Below, piece after piece: positions 46,254 to 56,187 of a stretch of 64,000 nt of DNA. The DNA lies in assembly GCF_002149965.1 (NCBI RefSeq), contig NZ_MSQB01000015.1:67675-131674 (forward strand), in the 5' to 3' direction. The notes beneath the pieces are model-generated. The model made no database searches. It was not told where the DNA came from and was given only the letters and a program-made list of their open reading frames with translations. Each line of letters begins with the position of its first letter. Within the stretch, counting starts at the first letter, position 1. Both the position numbers and the translations under genes were made by a program. The stretch is from Novosphingobium panipatense. GTDB taxonomy: Bacteria > Pseudomonadota > Alphaproteobacteria > Sphingomonadales > Sphingomonadaceae.

Positions 46254-46356
46254 CGTCGTCCCGGACTTGATCCGGGACCGCTGGCAATACTTGAGGCGCA
46301 ATCCTGCGAGCAAGGCGCGGCCCGGACAGCGGTCCCGGATCAAGTCCGGGACGACG
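46254..46356. repeat. family B palindromic repeat pair, inverted (empty pair)
   Basis: Copies at 46254-46285 and 46327-46356 in head-out orientation with a 41-bp spacer, 7 bp after the stop of the gene at 45816-46247. No gene inside. Confidence 0.92.
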
Positions 46357-46476
46357 GCGTGCCATCCGGCCTCCTTTTCTACCCCTATGCCTCCGTCTAG
46401 GGTTACGCACCGCAGCACGACGCCCTAAGAAGGCCGTTCGCACGCACGATTATCGCTCAAGGCCCGAAAGACCCCG

Positions 46477-48231
46477 ATGGAAGATCATACCCAGGCATTC
46501 CTGCTGAAGGACGGCTTCCTGCTGCTGGGCACGGCGCTGGCCTTCGTGCTGCTGTTCCGCCGCCTGGGCCTGGGTGCGACCCTGGGCTATCTGCTCGCGG
46601 GGGCGATTCTCGGTCCTTACGCGTTCGGTCTCGTCGGCGATGCCGAGAACAAGCTGGGGATCGCAGAGCTGGGGATCACCCTGCTGCTATTCATCGTCGG
46701 CCTGGAACTGGCGCCGCGGCGGCTGTGGCGGATGCGCAACGAGATCTTCGGGCTGGGCTTCCTTCAGGTTGCGCTCTGCGGTCTCGCGGTTTCGGCGGTG
46801 ATCTTCTATTCGACCGGCTTCAGCGTCGCCGCCTCGCTGGCGCTGGGTCTTCCGCTGGGGCTGTCCTCGACCGCGCAGGTCCTGCCGATGCTCCAGAGCG
46901 CGGGGCGCCTGAACACGCCGTTCGGCGAGCGATCCTTCGCGATCCTGCTGTTCCAGGACCTTTCGATCATCCCGCTGATCACGATCATCGCGGCGATGAA
47001 CCGCAACCCGCACCTGCCCGAAGGCCCTCCGGGCTGGATCCTGGTGCTGGAAACGCTGGCGGCGATCTTCGGCCTCATCATGGCCGGGCGCTTCCTGATC
47101 CGGCCGCTGTTCCGCCTGATCGGCAATCTCGGCGAACGCGAGATGTTCGTCTTCGCCGCGCTGTTCACGGTCATCGCCTCGGCCGCGCTGATGCAGGCGC
47201 TGGGCCTCTCGACCGCGCTTGGCGCCTTCATCGCCGGGGTCATGCTGGCCGATACCCCCTATCGCCACGAGTTGGAGGCCGATGTCGAGCCGTTCCGCTC
47301 GATCCTGCTCGGCCTGTTCTTCATGTCGGTGGGCATGATGCTGGACCTTTCCGCCATTGCCGAGCGGCCGCTGTTCGTCGCCGCCATGGCACTGGCCCTG
47401 ATCGCGGTGAAGGCCTCGGTGATCTTCGGCCTGGGCCTGCTGTTCAGGATGAACTGGCGCAGCGCGCTGGCGCTGGGCCTGCTGCTCAGCCAGGGCGGCG
47501 AATTCGGCTTCGTGCTCTTCGCCCAGGCCCAGAGCGCATGGCTGATCGAGCCGCAGGCCGCCAGCCTGTTCAGCGCCATCGTCACGCTGTCGATGGTCAC
47601 CACCCCGTTCCTGATGATGGCCACCGCGCGCATCCGCGAGATGCCCGTAAGCAAGGAAACCCGCGAAGGCCCGCGCAAGGACGGCGCCAGCGCGCTGGTG
47701 GTCGGCTATGGCCGCTTCGGCCAGACCGTGGCGCAAGTGCTGATCGCCGCCGAGATCCAGGTGACGCTGATCGACACCGACATCGAGATGATCGACGTGG
47801 CCAGCGGCTTCGGCGCGAAAGTCTGGTTCGGCGACGGTACCCGCATCGACCTCCTCCGCCAGGCAGGCGCGGGTCATGCGCAGATGATCGTGTTCTGCAT
47901 CGACGGGGACCAGCTTTCCGACAGCTTCCTCCAGAACGTCCACCAGGCCTTCCCCGATGCCCGCATCGTCGCGCGCGTCTACGATCGCCGCGCGATGATC
48001 CGGCTCAAGGATGCCCCCGTCACCTTCATGGTCCGCGAAGTGATGGAATCGGCCGTCGTCATGGGCCGCGAGGCGCTGGAAGTGCTCGGCCTCTCGGAGG
48101 AGCAGATCGACAATGCCGAGGAAACCTACCGTTCCAGCGACAGGGAACGTCTCTCGATCCAGTACGAGACCGGCGACCTTCGCGCCGCCCGCGACCGTAT
48201 CCTGACCCAGAGCCTGCGCGACGCGCACTGA
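46477..48231 (+). CDS. monovalent cation:proton antiporter-2 family protein (KefB-like)
   Basis: A 584-residue protein with about 12-13 helices (LGYLLAGAILGPYAFGLV; GITLLLFIVGLEL with acidic residue; LGLSSTAQVLPML; the RSILLGLFFMSVGMMLDLS segment) and, after about residue 400, a RCK/TrkA-N Rossmann domain (ALVVGYGRFGQTVAQVL; IDTDIEMID; GDGTRIDLL). This is the architecture of glutathione-gated K+/H+ antiporters KefB/KefC. The dinucleotide-binding motif GYGRFG is intact. No ancillary KefF/G oxidoreductase gene is adjacent. Monocistronic between a repeat pair and the convergent Lrp-type gene. Confidence 0.9.
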   Translation: MEDHTQAFLLKDGFLLLGTALAFVLLFRRLGLGATLGYLLAGAILGPYAFGLVGDAENKLGIAELGITLLLFIVGLELAPRRLWRMRNEIFGLGFLQVALCGLAVSAVIFYSTGFSVAASLALGLPLGLSSTAQVLPMLQSAGRLNTPFGERSFAILLFQDLSIIPLITIIAAMNRNPHLPEGPPGWILVLETLAAIFGLIMAGRFLIRPLFRLIGNLGEREMFVFAALFTVIASAALMQALGLSTALGAFIAGVMLADTPYRHELEADVEPFRSILLGLFFMSVGMMLDLSAIAERPLFVAAMALALIAVKASVIFGLGLLFRMNWRSALALGLLLSQGGEFGFVLFAQAQSAWLIEPQAASLFSAIVTLSMVTTPFLMMATARIREMPVSKETREGPRKDGASALVVGYGRFGQTVAQVLIAAEIQVTLIDTDIEMIDVASGFGAKVWFGDGTRIDLLRQAGAGHAQMIVFCIDGDQLSDSFLQNVHQAFPDARIVARVYDRRAMIRLKDAPVTFMVREVMESAVVMGREALEVLGLSEEQIDNAEETYRSSDRERLSIQYETGDLRAARDRILTQSLRDAH

Positions 48232-48265
48232 CCTTTCGCCATGTGTATCGACGAAAAGATGGGAA

Positions 48266-48721
48266 TCAGGGCACCGAATAGCCCGCGAACCGCTTGATCC
48301 GGCGCAGCGAGAAACTGGTGCGCATGGACGAGACGCCGGGCAGGCGGGCCAGGCAGTCGCGGTGGATGCGGTCGTAGTGATCGAGGTCCGCGGCAGCGAC
48401 GCGAAGCTGGTAGTCCGCCGTGCCCGACATCAGGTGGCATTCGAGGATATCGTCGAAATCGCCCACCGCGCGTTCGAAACGCTCCATGGCGTCGCGGCTC
48501 TGGCTGGTGAGTGTGATCTCCACGAAGACTTCCACCGAAAGCCCCAGCCGCCGGGGATCGACCCGCGCGGCATAGCCGGTGATCAGGCCCTGCTCCTCCA
48601 GCGCCCTGATGCGCCGGTGGCAGGCCGAGGACGAGAGATTCACCAGTGCCGCCAGTTCGGCAATCGAGCGCGATGAATCAGCTTGCAACGCTTCGAGAAG
48701 TGCGCGGTCCGCCCGGTTCAT
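48266..48721 (-). CDS. Lrp/AsnC family transcriptional regulator, likely regulator of ald
   Basis: A 151-residue feast/famine regulator. The N-terminal HTH is NRADRALLEALQADSSRSIAELAALVNLSSSACHRRIRALEEQGLI, and the RAM effector domain follows (VEVFVEITLTSQ; ILECHLMSGTADYQLRVAAADL; SMRTSFSLRRIK). It is transcribed divergently from alanine dehydrogenase with 137 bp between the start codons, the arrangement of the known AldR-type regulators that activate ald in response to alanine. The start ATG 48721 is set by the family-typical N-terminus. Confidence 0.9.
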   Translation of the reverse strand: MNRADRALLEALQADSSRSIAELAALVNLSSSACHRRIRALEEQGLITGYAARVDPRRLGLSVEVFVEITLTSQSRDAMERFERAVGDFDDILECHLMSGTADYQLRVAAADLDHYDRIHRDCLARLPGVSSMRTSFSLRRIKRFAGYSVP

Positions 48722-48723
48722 GG

Positions 48724-48843
48724 AAAATTCTCTTGCCGTTTGTTTCAGGCGTGGGAAATATTCCTGTTCCGCATTCTGACAAGGGCCATTTCGGTGAAAC
48801 TTTGCGGGGCCACGGGTGTATCTCACCGGCAGGAGAGAATTTT
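48724..48843. promoter_or_regulatory. divergent control region with mirrored boxes between the Lrp-type gene and ald
   Basis: AAAATTCTCT at 48724-48733 and its exact reverse complement AGAGAATTTT at 48834-48843 flank the region. Between them lies GGAA-ATA-TTCC at 48754-48764. Lrp-type octamers often bind spaced, symmetric AT-rich sites and bend the intervening DNA; the 110-bp spacing would fit. Confidence 0.55.
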
Positions 48844-48858
48844 GTCGGAGTCCAGAAT

Positions 48859-49974
<1,116 letters not shown>

Positions 49975-49985
49975 GATTAAATGTG

Positions 49986-50014
49986 CGTCGTCCCGGACCC
50001 GCACCGGGACGACG
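49986..50014. repeat. compact family B hairpin after ald
   Basis: CGTCGTCCCGGAC followed by its near-inverse, fusing two half repeats into one short hairpin. It starts 11 bp after the ald stop and may serve as its 3' end. Confidence 0.8.
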
Positions 50015-50042
50015 GCAGCACAACCTTCAAGCGAAACACCAT

Positions 50043-50178
50043 CGTCACCCTGAACTCGTTTCAGGGTCCATCGTGCCGCAAGCCCGGTGTCTGTATGTCC
50101 ACGAGGACGCAGCGGCGTTCACCCTATCTACGGCAGCGCGCGCTGAAGAATGGACCCTGAAACGAGTTCAGGGTGACG
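50043..50178. repeat. family C palindromic repeat pair, inverted (78-bp spacer)
   Basis: Copies at 50043-50071 and 50150-50178 are exact reverse complements. In one frame the spacer reads CLYVHEDAAAFTLS, which only weakly recalls the start of the GIY-YIG gene at 35449 (CVYILASERYGTLY). I treat it as an empty pair. Confidence 0.88.
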
Positions 50179-50241
50179 ATGGTTTTGATGCTGAGGCCTG
50201 TTTTACATCAAGGCTGGATTTTGCCTTGAGACCGGAAGCGG

Positions 50242-50640
50242 TCATTCGCCGCCGTCCCAGAACGGCGCGGCCACCTCGGGCGGTACGCGCATCAGCCGCT
50301 GCGAGGCGATTTCGATCATCGCCCAGGTCGTCCGGGCCGAGACCAGCACCTTGCCCGCAGCGTTGCGGAAATCCACCCGCCGCACGAAGCGCGCCCCGGT
50401 GGGGCCTTCGGGAATGTACGTCTCCCCGGTCACGCTCTCACCCTCGCGGATATTGCCGCGATAGTCGATCTCGTGCCGGGTCACGACCCAGGCATATTGC
50501 GCCTGGTGCTCGGGCGGCGCCACCGCTTCCCAATGCGCGGTGGCCATGGCCTCCATCCACTGCACCCAGACCGCGTTGTTGACGTGGCCCATGACGTCGA
50601 TGTGCTCGGGGCGCGCCGTGAAAGTGCGTGTGAAGGTCAT
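50242..50640 (-). CDS. acyl-CoA thioesterase (hotdog fold, 4HBT family)
   Basis: A 132-residue hotdog-fold protein. RPEHIDVMGHVNNAVWVQWMEAM carries the typical Asp/His-x-N motif (D...MGHVNN), followed by RHEIDYRGNIREGESVTGETY and RFVRRVDFR. Family members hydrolyse acyl-CoA thioesters in the cytoplasm. Start ATG 50640; the frame extends upstream into the family A repeat, which translates as AQAELVEAP and is unlikely to be part of the protein. It lies 97 bp downstream of oligopeptidase B, separated by a family A pair. Confidence 0.87.
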   Translation of the reverse strand: MTFTRTFTARPEHIDVMGHVNNAVWVQWMEAMATAHWEAVAPPEHQAQYAWVVTRHEIDYRGNIREGESVTGETYIPEGPTGARFVRRVDFRNAAGKVLVSARTTWAMIEIASQRLMRVPPEVAAPFWDGGE

Positions 50641-50662
50641 GGCCGATAGTTCGCAGGTCGTG

Positions 50663-50736
50663 GGGGCTTCGACAAGCTCAGCCTGAGCGGGCTTCGGGAA
50701 TGGCACCCACCCCGCTCATCCTGAGCCTGTCGAAGG
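50663..50736. repeat. family A repeat pair in the opposite (head-in) orientation
   Basis: A direct copy at 50663-50691 and an inverse copy at 50711-50736, 19 bp apart. This pair faces the other way from the other paired family copies in the window, and it ends at the oligopeptidase B stop. Confidence 0.88.
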
Positions 50737-50737
50737 A

Positions 50738-52855
50738 TCAGGCCGCCGAAGGTTCGACGCCCAGTTGCCAGAGGATGAAGGCGAATTCTTCGGCCGTTTC
50801 CTTCAGGCTTTCGAACCGGCCCGACTTGCCGCCGTGGCCTGCGCCCATGTTGGTCTTGAGGATCAGCTCGTTGCCGTCCGTCTTCAACTCGCGCAGCTTC
50901 GCCACCCACTTGGCGGGTTCCCAATAGGTAACGCGCGGATCGTTGAGCCCGGCCGTCACCATCAGCGGCGGATAGGCCTGTGCCTTGACCTGGTCGTAGG
51001 GGCTGTAGCTGCGGATCAGTTCGAAGGCGGCCTTGTCCTCGATGGGATTGCCCCATTCCGGCCATTCGCCCGGCGTCAGCGGCAGGCTGTCGTCGAGCAT
51101 GGTGCTCAGCACGTCCACGAAGGGCACATGCGCCACCACCGCGCCGAACAGTTCGGGATCGGAATTGACGACCGCGCCCATCAGTTCGCCGCCCGCCGAG
51201 CCGCCCGAGATCGAGATCCTGCCCGCCTCGGTAAAGCCGCGTTCGATCAGGCCCCGTGCCACATCCACGAAGTCGTTGAAGGTATTGGTGCGCTTCTCCA
51301 GCTTGCCCGCCTTGTACCAGGCCCGGCCGAGATCGTCGCCGCCGCGGATATGGGCGATGGCATAAGCGAAACCGCGATCGACCAGGCTGAGCCGTGCGGT
51401 GGAAAAGCCGGGATCGATCGAGATGCCGTAGGCGCCGTAGCCATAGAGGTGCAGCGGCCCCGCGCCCGTCCTGTCGCGGCGATAGACGATCGAGACCGGG
51501 ATGGCCGTGCCGTCGCGCGCGGTCACTTCCAGCCGCTCGGTGGCATAGAGCGAGGCATCGTAGCCCGAGGGAATTTCCTGGACCTTCAGCAGGTCCAGCC
51601 GCTGCGCCGCCACGTCGTAGTCATAGACCGACGAAGGGCTGACCATCGATTCGTAAGTGAGGCGCAGCACGTCCATGTGCCATTCGGGATTGTTGGAAAG
51701 CCCGGCGGAATAGCTGGCTTCCGGGAAGGCTATCGGCTCCACGCGGGTGGGATCGTCGTAATGGCGGATTTCGATCTGGTCGAGCCCGGCGCCATGCCCC
51801 GCCAGCTTGCGGCCTTCCACGACGTAGAAATCGCGGAACAGGTCCACGCCGGTCAGGTAGAAGGCGTCGGTGCCCTCGATCAGCGTGGTCCATTCGCCCG
51901 GGTTTTCCAGCGGCGCGGTGGCGAGGCGGAAGTTCTCATGGGTGTCGTTGGTGTGGATGTAGAGCACGCCGTCGCGCTCATCGACATCGTATTCCACGCC
52001 CTTGACGCGCGGCTTCACCAGGATCTGCGGCCCCAGTGGATCGTCGGCAAGGACCATGCGGCATTCGCCGGTCTCGTGATCGCTGCTGCCGATCAGCAGC
52101 CACTTCTCGTTCGAGGAAAGCGAGGATCCGACGCGGAAGCCCTCGTCGTCCTCGTGATAGAGTTCGACGTCCTTTTCGAGCGGCGCGCCCAGCCAGTGCA
52201 GGCGGGCATTGTCGGTGCGCCACTGCTCGTTGGCGAGCGAGTAGACGAGGCCCTTGTCGCCCGCCACCCAGACGAGGCTGGACAGGGTGCCGGGAATCTC
52301 GTCCGCCAACAATTCGCCGGTGGCCAGGTCCTTGATGCGGGCGGTGAAGCGTTCGGAACCGTTGTCGTCCACCGAATAGGCCAGCAGCCTGCCGTTGGCG
52401 CTGGTGGATATGGCGCCGAGGTTGAAGTATTCCTTGCCCTCGGCCAGCGCCACTTCATCGAGAATCAGTTCGTCCGCGCTGCCGTCGTCGGGCGCGCCCA
52501 CCGGGCGGCGCCACCACTTCTTGTATTCGGCGCCTTCTTCGAACTCGATCCAGTAGAGCCAGTCGCCGTCCTTCTGCGGCACCGACTTGTCGGCTTCCTT
52601 GATGCGGGCGCGCATTTCCTTGAACAGCGCGCCGATCCGGTCCTGCTGACCGGCCATGCGATGTTCGAACCAGCGGTTTTCCGCTTCGAGGTGCTCCAGC
52701 ACCGCCTTGTCGGTCACTTCGGGATAACCGGCGTCGCGTAGCCAGGCGTAATCGTCCTCGACGGTCAGGCCGTGGCGGGTGAAGGAATGCGGCTTCTTCG
52801 CCGCCTGTGGAGGATTTGCCTGTTCATGGGCAAGGGTCTGGGTGGAATCTGCCAT
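50738..52855 (-). CDS. S9 family peptidase, oligopeptidase B type
   Basis: A 705-residue prolyl-oligopeptidase-family serine peptidase. The N-terminal seven-blade propeller covers about residues 75-420; the alpha/beta-hydrolase domain contains the nucleophile in ISGGSAGGELMGAVVN, the Asp in GLNDPRVTYWEPAKW and the His in NMGAGHGGKSGRF. The YGAYGISIDPGF and RGGDDLGRAWYKAGK motifs are typical of oligopeptidase B, which cleaves short peptides after Arg/Lys. No signal peptide, so cytoplasmic. ATG 52855 (MADSTQTLA) is preferred over 52864. Divergent from aminopeptidase P with about 50 bp between starts. Confidence 0.93.
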   Translation of the reverse strand: MADSTQTLAHEQANPPQAAKKPHSFTRHGLTVEDDYAWLRDAGYPEVTDKAVLEHLEAENRWFEHRMAGQQDRIGALFKEMRARIKEADKSVPQKDGDWLYWIEFEEGAEYKKWWRRPVGAPDDGSADELILDEVALAEGKEYFNLGAISTSANGRLLAYSVDDNGSERFTARIKDLATGELLADEIPGTLSSLVWVAGDKGLVYSLANEQWRTDNARLHWLGAPLEKDVELYHEDDEGFRVGSSLSSNEKWLLIGSSDHETGECRMVLADDPLGPQILVKPRVKGVEYDVDERDGVLYIHTNDTHENFRLATAPLENPGEWTTLIEGTDAFYLTGVDLFRDFYVVEGRKLAGHGAGLDQIEIRHYDDPTRVEPIAFPEASYSAGLSNNPEWHMDVLRLTYESMVSPSSVYDYDVAAQRLDLLKVQEIPSGYDASLYATERLEVTARDGTAIPVSIVYRRDRTGAGPLHLYGYGAYGISIDPGFSTARLSLVDRGFAYAIAHIRGGDDLGRAWYKAGKLEKRTNTFNDFVDVARGLIERGFTEAGRISISGGSAGGELMGAVVNSDPELFGAVVAHVPFVDVLSTMLDDSLPLTPGEWPEWGNPIEDKAAFELIRSYSPYDQVKAQAYPPLMVTAGLNDPRVTYWEPAKWVAKLRELKTDGNELILKTNMGAGHGGKSGRFESLKETAEEFAFILWQLGVEPSAA

Positions 52856-52906
52856 GCGCAACATCTATGTTGCGCCCATGACCCCCGCAAGCCGGATACC
52901 CCAATC

Positions 52907-54727
52907 ATGTTGATGAATACCCACGAAGCGCGGCTCGATGCCCTGCGCCAGGAACTCAAGTCGCGCGGCCTCGACGGCTTCGTGATCCCCATTTCCGACG
53001 AGCACATGAGCGAATATGTGGGCGCCTATGCCCAGCGCCTCGCCTGGCTGACCGGCTTCGGCGGCTCGGCCGGAACCGCCGTGGTGCTGACCGATCCCAC
53101 GCTCTCCCCCGCCGCCGCCATGTTCGTGGACGGGCGCTATACGCTTCAGGTGCGCGAGCAAGTGGACGGCACGTTCTACGCTTACGAAAGCGTGCCGCAG
53201 ACGAGCGCCGCGCGCTGGCTGGGCGAGAACGCCCCCAAGGGCGCGAAGATCGGCTACGACGCCTGGCTCCACGGATCGAAGTGGGTGGAAGCCGCCCAGG
53301 CCGCGCTTGCCGCGAAGGGCGCAGCCCTCGTCGCCGTGGAAGGCAACCCGATCGACGCGGTATGGCAGGACCAGCCCGTGCCCTCGCCCGCCCCGGCGCT
53401 CGTCCATGACGATGCCCTCGCGGGCGAATCGAGCAAGGCCAAGCGCGCCGCCGTTTCCGAATGGCTGACTGCGCGCGGCCTCGACGCCACGGTGATCTCG
53501 GCGCTCGATTCGATCGCCTGGCTGCTCAACCTGCGCGGCACCGACGTGGAACGCACCCCCGTGGCCCTGTCCTACGTCGTCGCCCATGCCGACGGCACCG
53601 CCGACCTCTACATCGCGGACGAGAAAGTCACCCCGGACCTGCGCCAGCACCTGGGCAATGCGGTGCGCATCCAGCCGCGCAGCGCTTTCGTCTCGGGTCT
53701 CGGCAAGCTGGCCGGCAAGCGCGTCTCGGCGGATCCCGACAATGCCGTGGCCGCCGTGTTCGAAACCCTGCGCGCGGCGGGCGCCACCATCGTCGAGGAA
53801 CGCGATCCCACGATCCTGCCCAAGGCGGTGAAGAACCCCGTCGAACAGGCGGGCCAGCGCAAGGCCCAGGCCATCGACGGCGTGGCCGTCACCCGCTTCC
53901 TCCACTGGCTATCTGTCGAGGGCCCCAAGGGCGAAGTGACCGAGATGAGCGCCTCGGATCGTCTCCACGCCTTCCGCCAGGAATGCGGCGACTTGCGCGA
54001 TCTCTCGTTCGACACGATCTCCGGTGCCGGCCCCAACGCGGCCAGCCCGCACTACCGCGTTTCCGAGGAATCCAGCCTGACGCTGGTTCCCGAAAGCGTC
54101 TACCTCGTTGATTCGGGCGGCCAGTACCCCTGCGGCACCACCGACATCACCCGCACCGTGTGGATCGGAGACGGCGCACCGCTCGCCGAAGTGAAGGACC
54201 GCTTCACCCGCGTGCTCAAGGGCATGATCGCCATTGCCCGCGCGACTTTCCCCAAGGGCACCAACGGCGGCCAACTCGATGCGCTTGCCCGCCAGTTCCT
54301 CTGGTCCGTCGGCCTCGACTATGCCCACGGCACCGGCCACGGCGTCGGCAGCTTCCTTTCGGTCCACGAAGGCCCGCAGCGCATCGGCAAGCCTGCCGGA
54401 GGCCAGGCGGGCACTTCGCAGGAACTGCTTGCGGGCATGATCCTCAGCGACGAGCCGGGCTACTACAAGGCCGGCGAATACGGCATCCGCATCGAGAACC
54501 TGATCCTGGTCGAACCGCGCAGCTTCGCAGGATCGGACGGCGAATATTTCGGCTTCGAAACGCTGACCCTGGCGCCGATCGACCGCCGCCTCGTCGACCT
54601 TTCGCTGCTTTCGCCGGACGAAATCGCCTGGTGGAACGCCTATCACGCCCGTGTGCTGGACGTGATAGGCACGCAGCTCGACGGCGAAGTGAAGACCTGG
54701 CTCGAAGCCCAATGCCTTCCGCTTTGA
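52907..54727 (+). CDS. aminopeptidase P family protein (M24B, Xaa-Pro aminopeptidase)
   Basis: A 606-residue two-metal peptidase that removes N-terminal residues preceding proline. It has the three-domain layout of the larger aminopeptidase P forms: domain I (EARLDALRQELKSRGLDG, ERLAWLTGFGGSAGT-like), domain II, and a pita-bread domain III with metal ligands in YLVDSGGQYPCGTTDITRT, GTGHGVGSFLSVHEGP and MILSDEPGYYKAGEYGIRIE. Start ATG 52907 or 52913. Divergent from oligopeptidase B, giving two peptide-degrading enzymes from one control region. Confidence 0.94.
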   Translation: MLMNTHEARLDALRQELKSRGLDGFVIPISDEHMSEYVGAYAQRLAWLTGFGGSAGTAVVLTDPTLSPAAAMFVDGRYTLQVREQVDGTFYAYESVPQTSAARWLGENAPKGAKIGYDAWLHGSKWVEAAQAALAAKGAALVAVEGNPIDAVWQDQPVPSPAPALVHDDALAGESSKAKRAAVSEWLTARGLDATVISALDSIAWLLNLRGTDVERTPVALSYVVAHADGTADLYIADEKVTPDLRQHLGNAVRIQPRSAFVSGLGKLAGKRVSADPDNAVAAVFETLRAAGATIVEERDPTILPKAVKNPVEQAGQRKAQAIDGVAVTRFLHWLSVEGPKGEVTEMSASDRLHAFRQECGDLRDLSFDTISGAGPNAASPHYRVSEESSLTLVPESVYLVDSGGQYPCGTTDITRTVWIGDGAPLAEVKDRFTRVLKGMIAIARATFPKGTNGGQLDALARQFLWSVGLDYAHGTGHGVGSFLSVHEGPQRIGKPAGGQAGTSQELLAGMILSDEPGYYKAGEYGIRIENLILVEPRSFAGSDGEYFGFETLTLAPIDRRLVDLSLLSPDEIAWWNAYHARVLDVIGTQLDGEVKTWLEAQCLPL

Positions 54728-54781
54728 CCTGAGATCGCCGAGGGCGCATTCTTCCGGCTGGAGGGACGGGAGGATGCGCCG

Positions 54782-55183
54782 ATGACGCAAGCAGTACACG
54801 ATCTCAGGACCCATCCGGTCCATCTGGGCCTGGGCGCGGTCGCGCAGGCCCAGCCCCCTTTCACCGGCATGGAATGGTACGCCGCCTATTCCGAGCGCAC
54901 GACGGGCGACGGGGCCGAGGGCCGCCTCGTCTCGATGTACGATTTCACGGAAAGCTGGGACAGCTGGGAAATGCACCCGGCGGGGGACGAACTGGTGGTC
55001 TGCCTGTCCGGTGCCATGACGCTGCATCAGGAACTGGCCGACGGCAGCGCCCGCAAACTCACCATCGGCCCCGGTGAATATGCGATCAACCCGCCCGGCG
55101 CCTGGCATACCGCCGATGTCGAAGGTCCCGCCACCGCGCTTTTCATTACCGCCGGCGCGGGAACGCAGCATCGCCCCCGATGA
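54782..55183 (+). CDS. cupin domain-containing protein
   Basis: A 133-residue single cupin. The beta-barrel motifs are SWEMHPAGDELVVCLSGAMTL (the first motif has E and a single H, so metal binding may be reduced) and PGEYAINPPGAWHTADV with the late His. It starts 54 bp after the aminopeptidase P gene on the same strand. Small cupins of this kind bind or isomerise small molecules; no specific role can be inferred. Confidence 0.82.
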   Translation: MTQAVHDLRTHPVHLGLGAVAQAQPPFTGMEWYAAYSERTTGDGAEGRLVSMYDFTESWDSWEMHPAGDELVVCLSGAMTLHQELADGSARKLTIGPGEYAINPPGAWHTADVEGPATALFITAGAGTQHRPR

Positions 55184-55398
55184 ACTCCCTAATGAACCCC
55201 CTAATGAACCGGGTCCCTGGCTTGCCTCCCGCTGAATAGAGTGCCAAGCCTGTGACAATTGGCGACAATAAACCCACCGGGCGGCACAACTGCGCGACAA
55301 GCGGTGCGTAGACGGGATTTCAGAAAGCCGCGGGGCAGTTCTTCCCCCTCCCTTCCCCGTCCCACGGCTTTCACCCGTTTTGTCGCAGAAAGAGAGCC

Positions 55399-56151
55399 AT
55401 GAGCATGAATCGCTTCAGCAAGATCTCCGTCGGCCTTTCCGCCGTGGCGCTGGTCATCGGCGGAGCGGCCTGTGCCCAGAGCCCCGCGCAACCCTCGGAG
55501 CGCGATCGCACCGAGACCCGCGCCGAGGCGCAGGCCCGTGCCGAGGCCATGTTCACCCGTCTCGACGTCAACAAGGACGGCAAGCTCGACCGCGCCGATC
55601 GCGAAGCCCGCCGCCAGCAGATGCGCGAGGCGATGTTCGACCGTCTGGACAGCAACAAGGACGGTTCGATCTCCAAGGCCGAATTCATGGCCGACCGCAG
55701 GCCGGAAGGTGACAGGCCGGAAGGCGGACGTCCCGAGGGCGACATGCCCCCGCCGCCGCCCGGCGCCGAAGGCGCCATGCCACCCCCGCCTCCCGGTGGT
55801 CCTGAAATGGGCGGTCCTGAAATGGCCGGTCCCGATATGGGCGGTCCCGACATGGATCGACCCGGTGACCGGCCCGAGCGTCATGGCCGCCACGGCCGTC
55901 CGGGCATGAAAGGCCCGATGATGGGCTTCCACAAGGCCGATGCCGACGGCGACCGCAGCGTCACCCAGGCCGAATTCGTCGCCGCCGCGCTCCAGCGCTT
56001 CGACAGGATGGATGCCAACAAGGACGGCAAGGTCACGCCCGAGGAACGCCGCGCCGCGCATGAGAAGATGCGCGCCGAATGGAAAGCCCGGAAAGACGAT
56101 CACCGCAAGGCGCGCGGCAGTGAAGAGACTGCCCCGCCTGCAAAGAACTGA
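55399..56151 (+). CDS. exported EF-hand calcium-binding protein
   Basis: A 250-residue protein with a signal peptide (VGLSAVALVIGGAACAQS) and four EF-hand loops in two pairs: DVNKDGKLDRAD (56-67), DSNKDGSISKAE (84-95), DADGDRSVTQAE (181-192) and DANKDGKVTPEE (205-216). Between the pairs is a low-complexity Pro/Gly/Met linker with repeats of PEMGGP/PDMGGP. It probably binds Ca2+ in the periplasm. A two-component system follows 36 bp later on the same strand, suggesting that the protein and the sensor belong to one calcium- or envelope-related circuit (inference from order). Confidence 0.9.
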   Translation: MSMNRFSKISVGLSAVALVIGGAACAQSPAQPSERDRTETRAEAQARAEAMFTRLDVNKDGKLDRADREARRQQMREAMFDRLDSNKDGSISKAEFMADRRPEGDRPEGGRPEGDMPPPPPGAEGAMPPPPPGGPEMGGPEMAGPDMGGPDMDRPGDRPERHGRHGRPGMKGPMMGFHKADADGDRSVTQAEFVAAALQRFDRMDANKDGKVTPEERRAAHEKMRAEWKARKDDHRKARGSEETAPPAKN

Positions 56152-56187
56152 CGGCCGCGCCCCTGGCGTGACCGGAAAAGGATAGGA

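Noticed and set aside
50072..50149. Spacer of the family C pair as a second GIY-YIG remnant
   Set aside because: One frame reads CLYVHEDAAAFTLS, which aligns with CVYILASERYGTLY at only a few positions; too weak to call.
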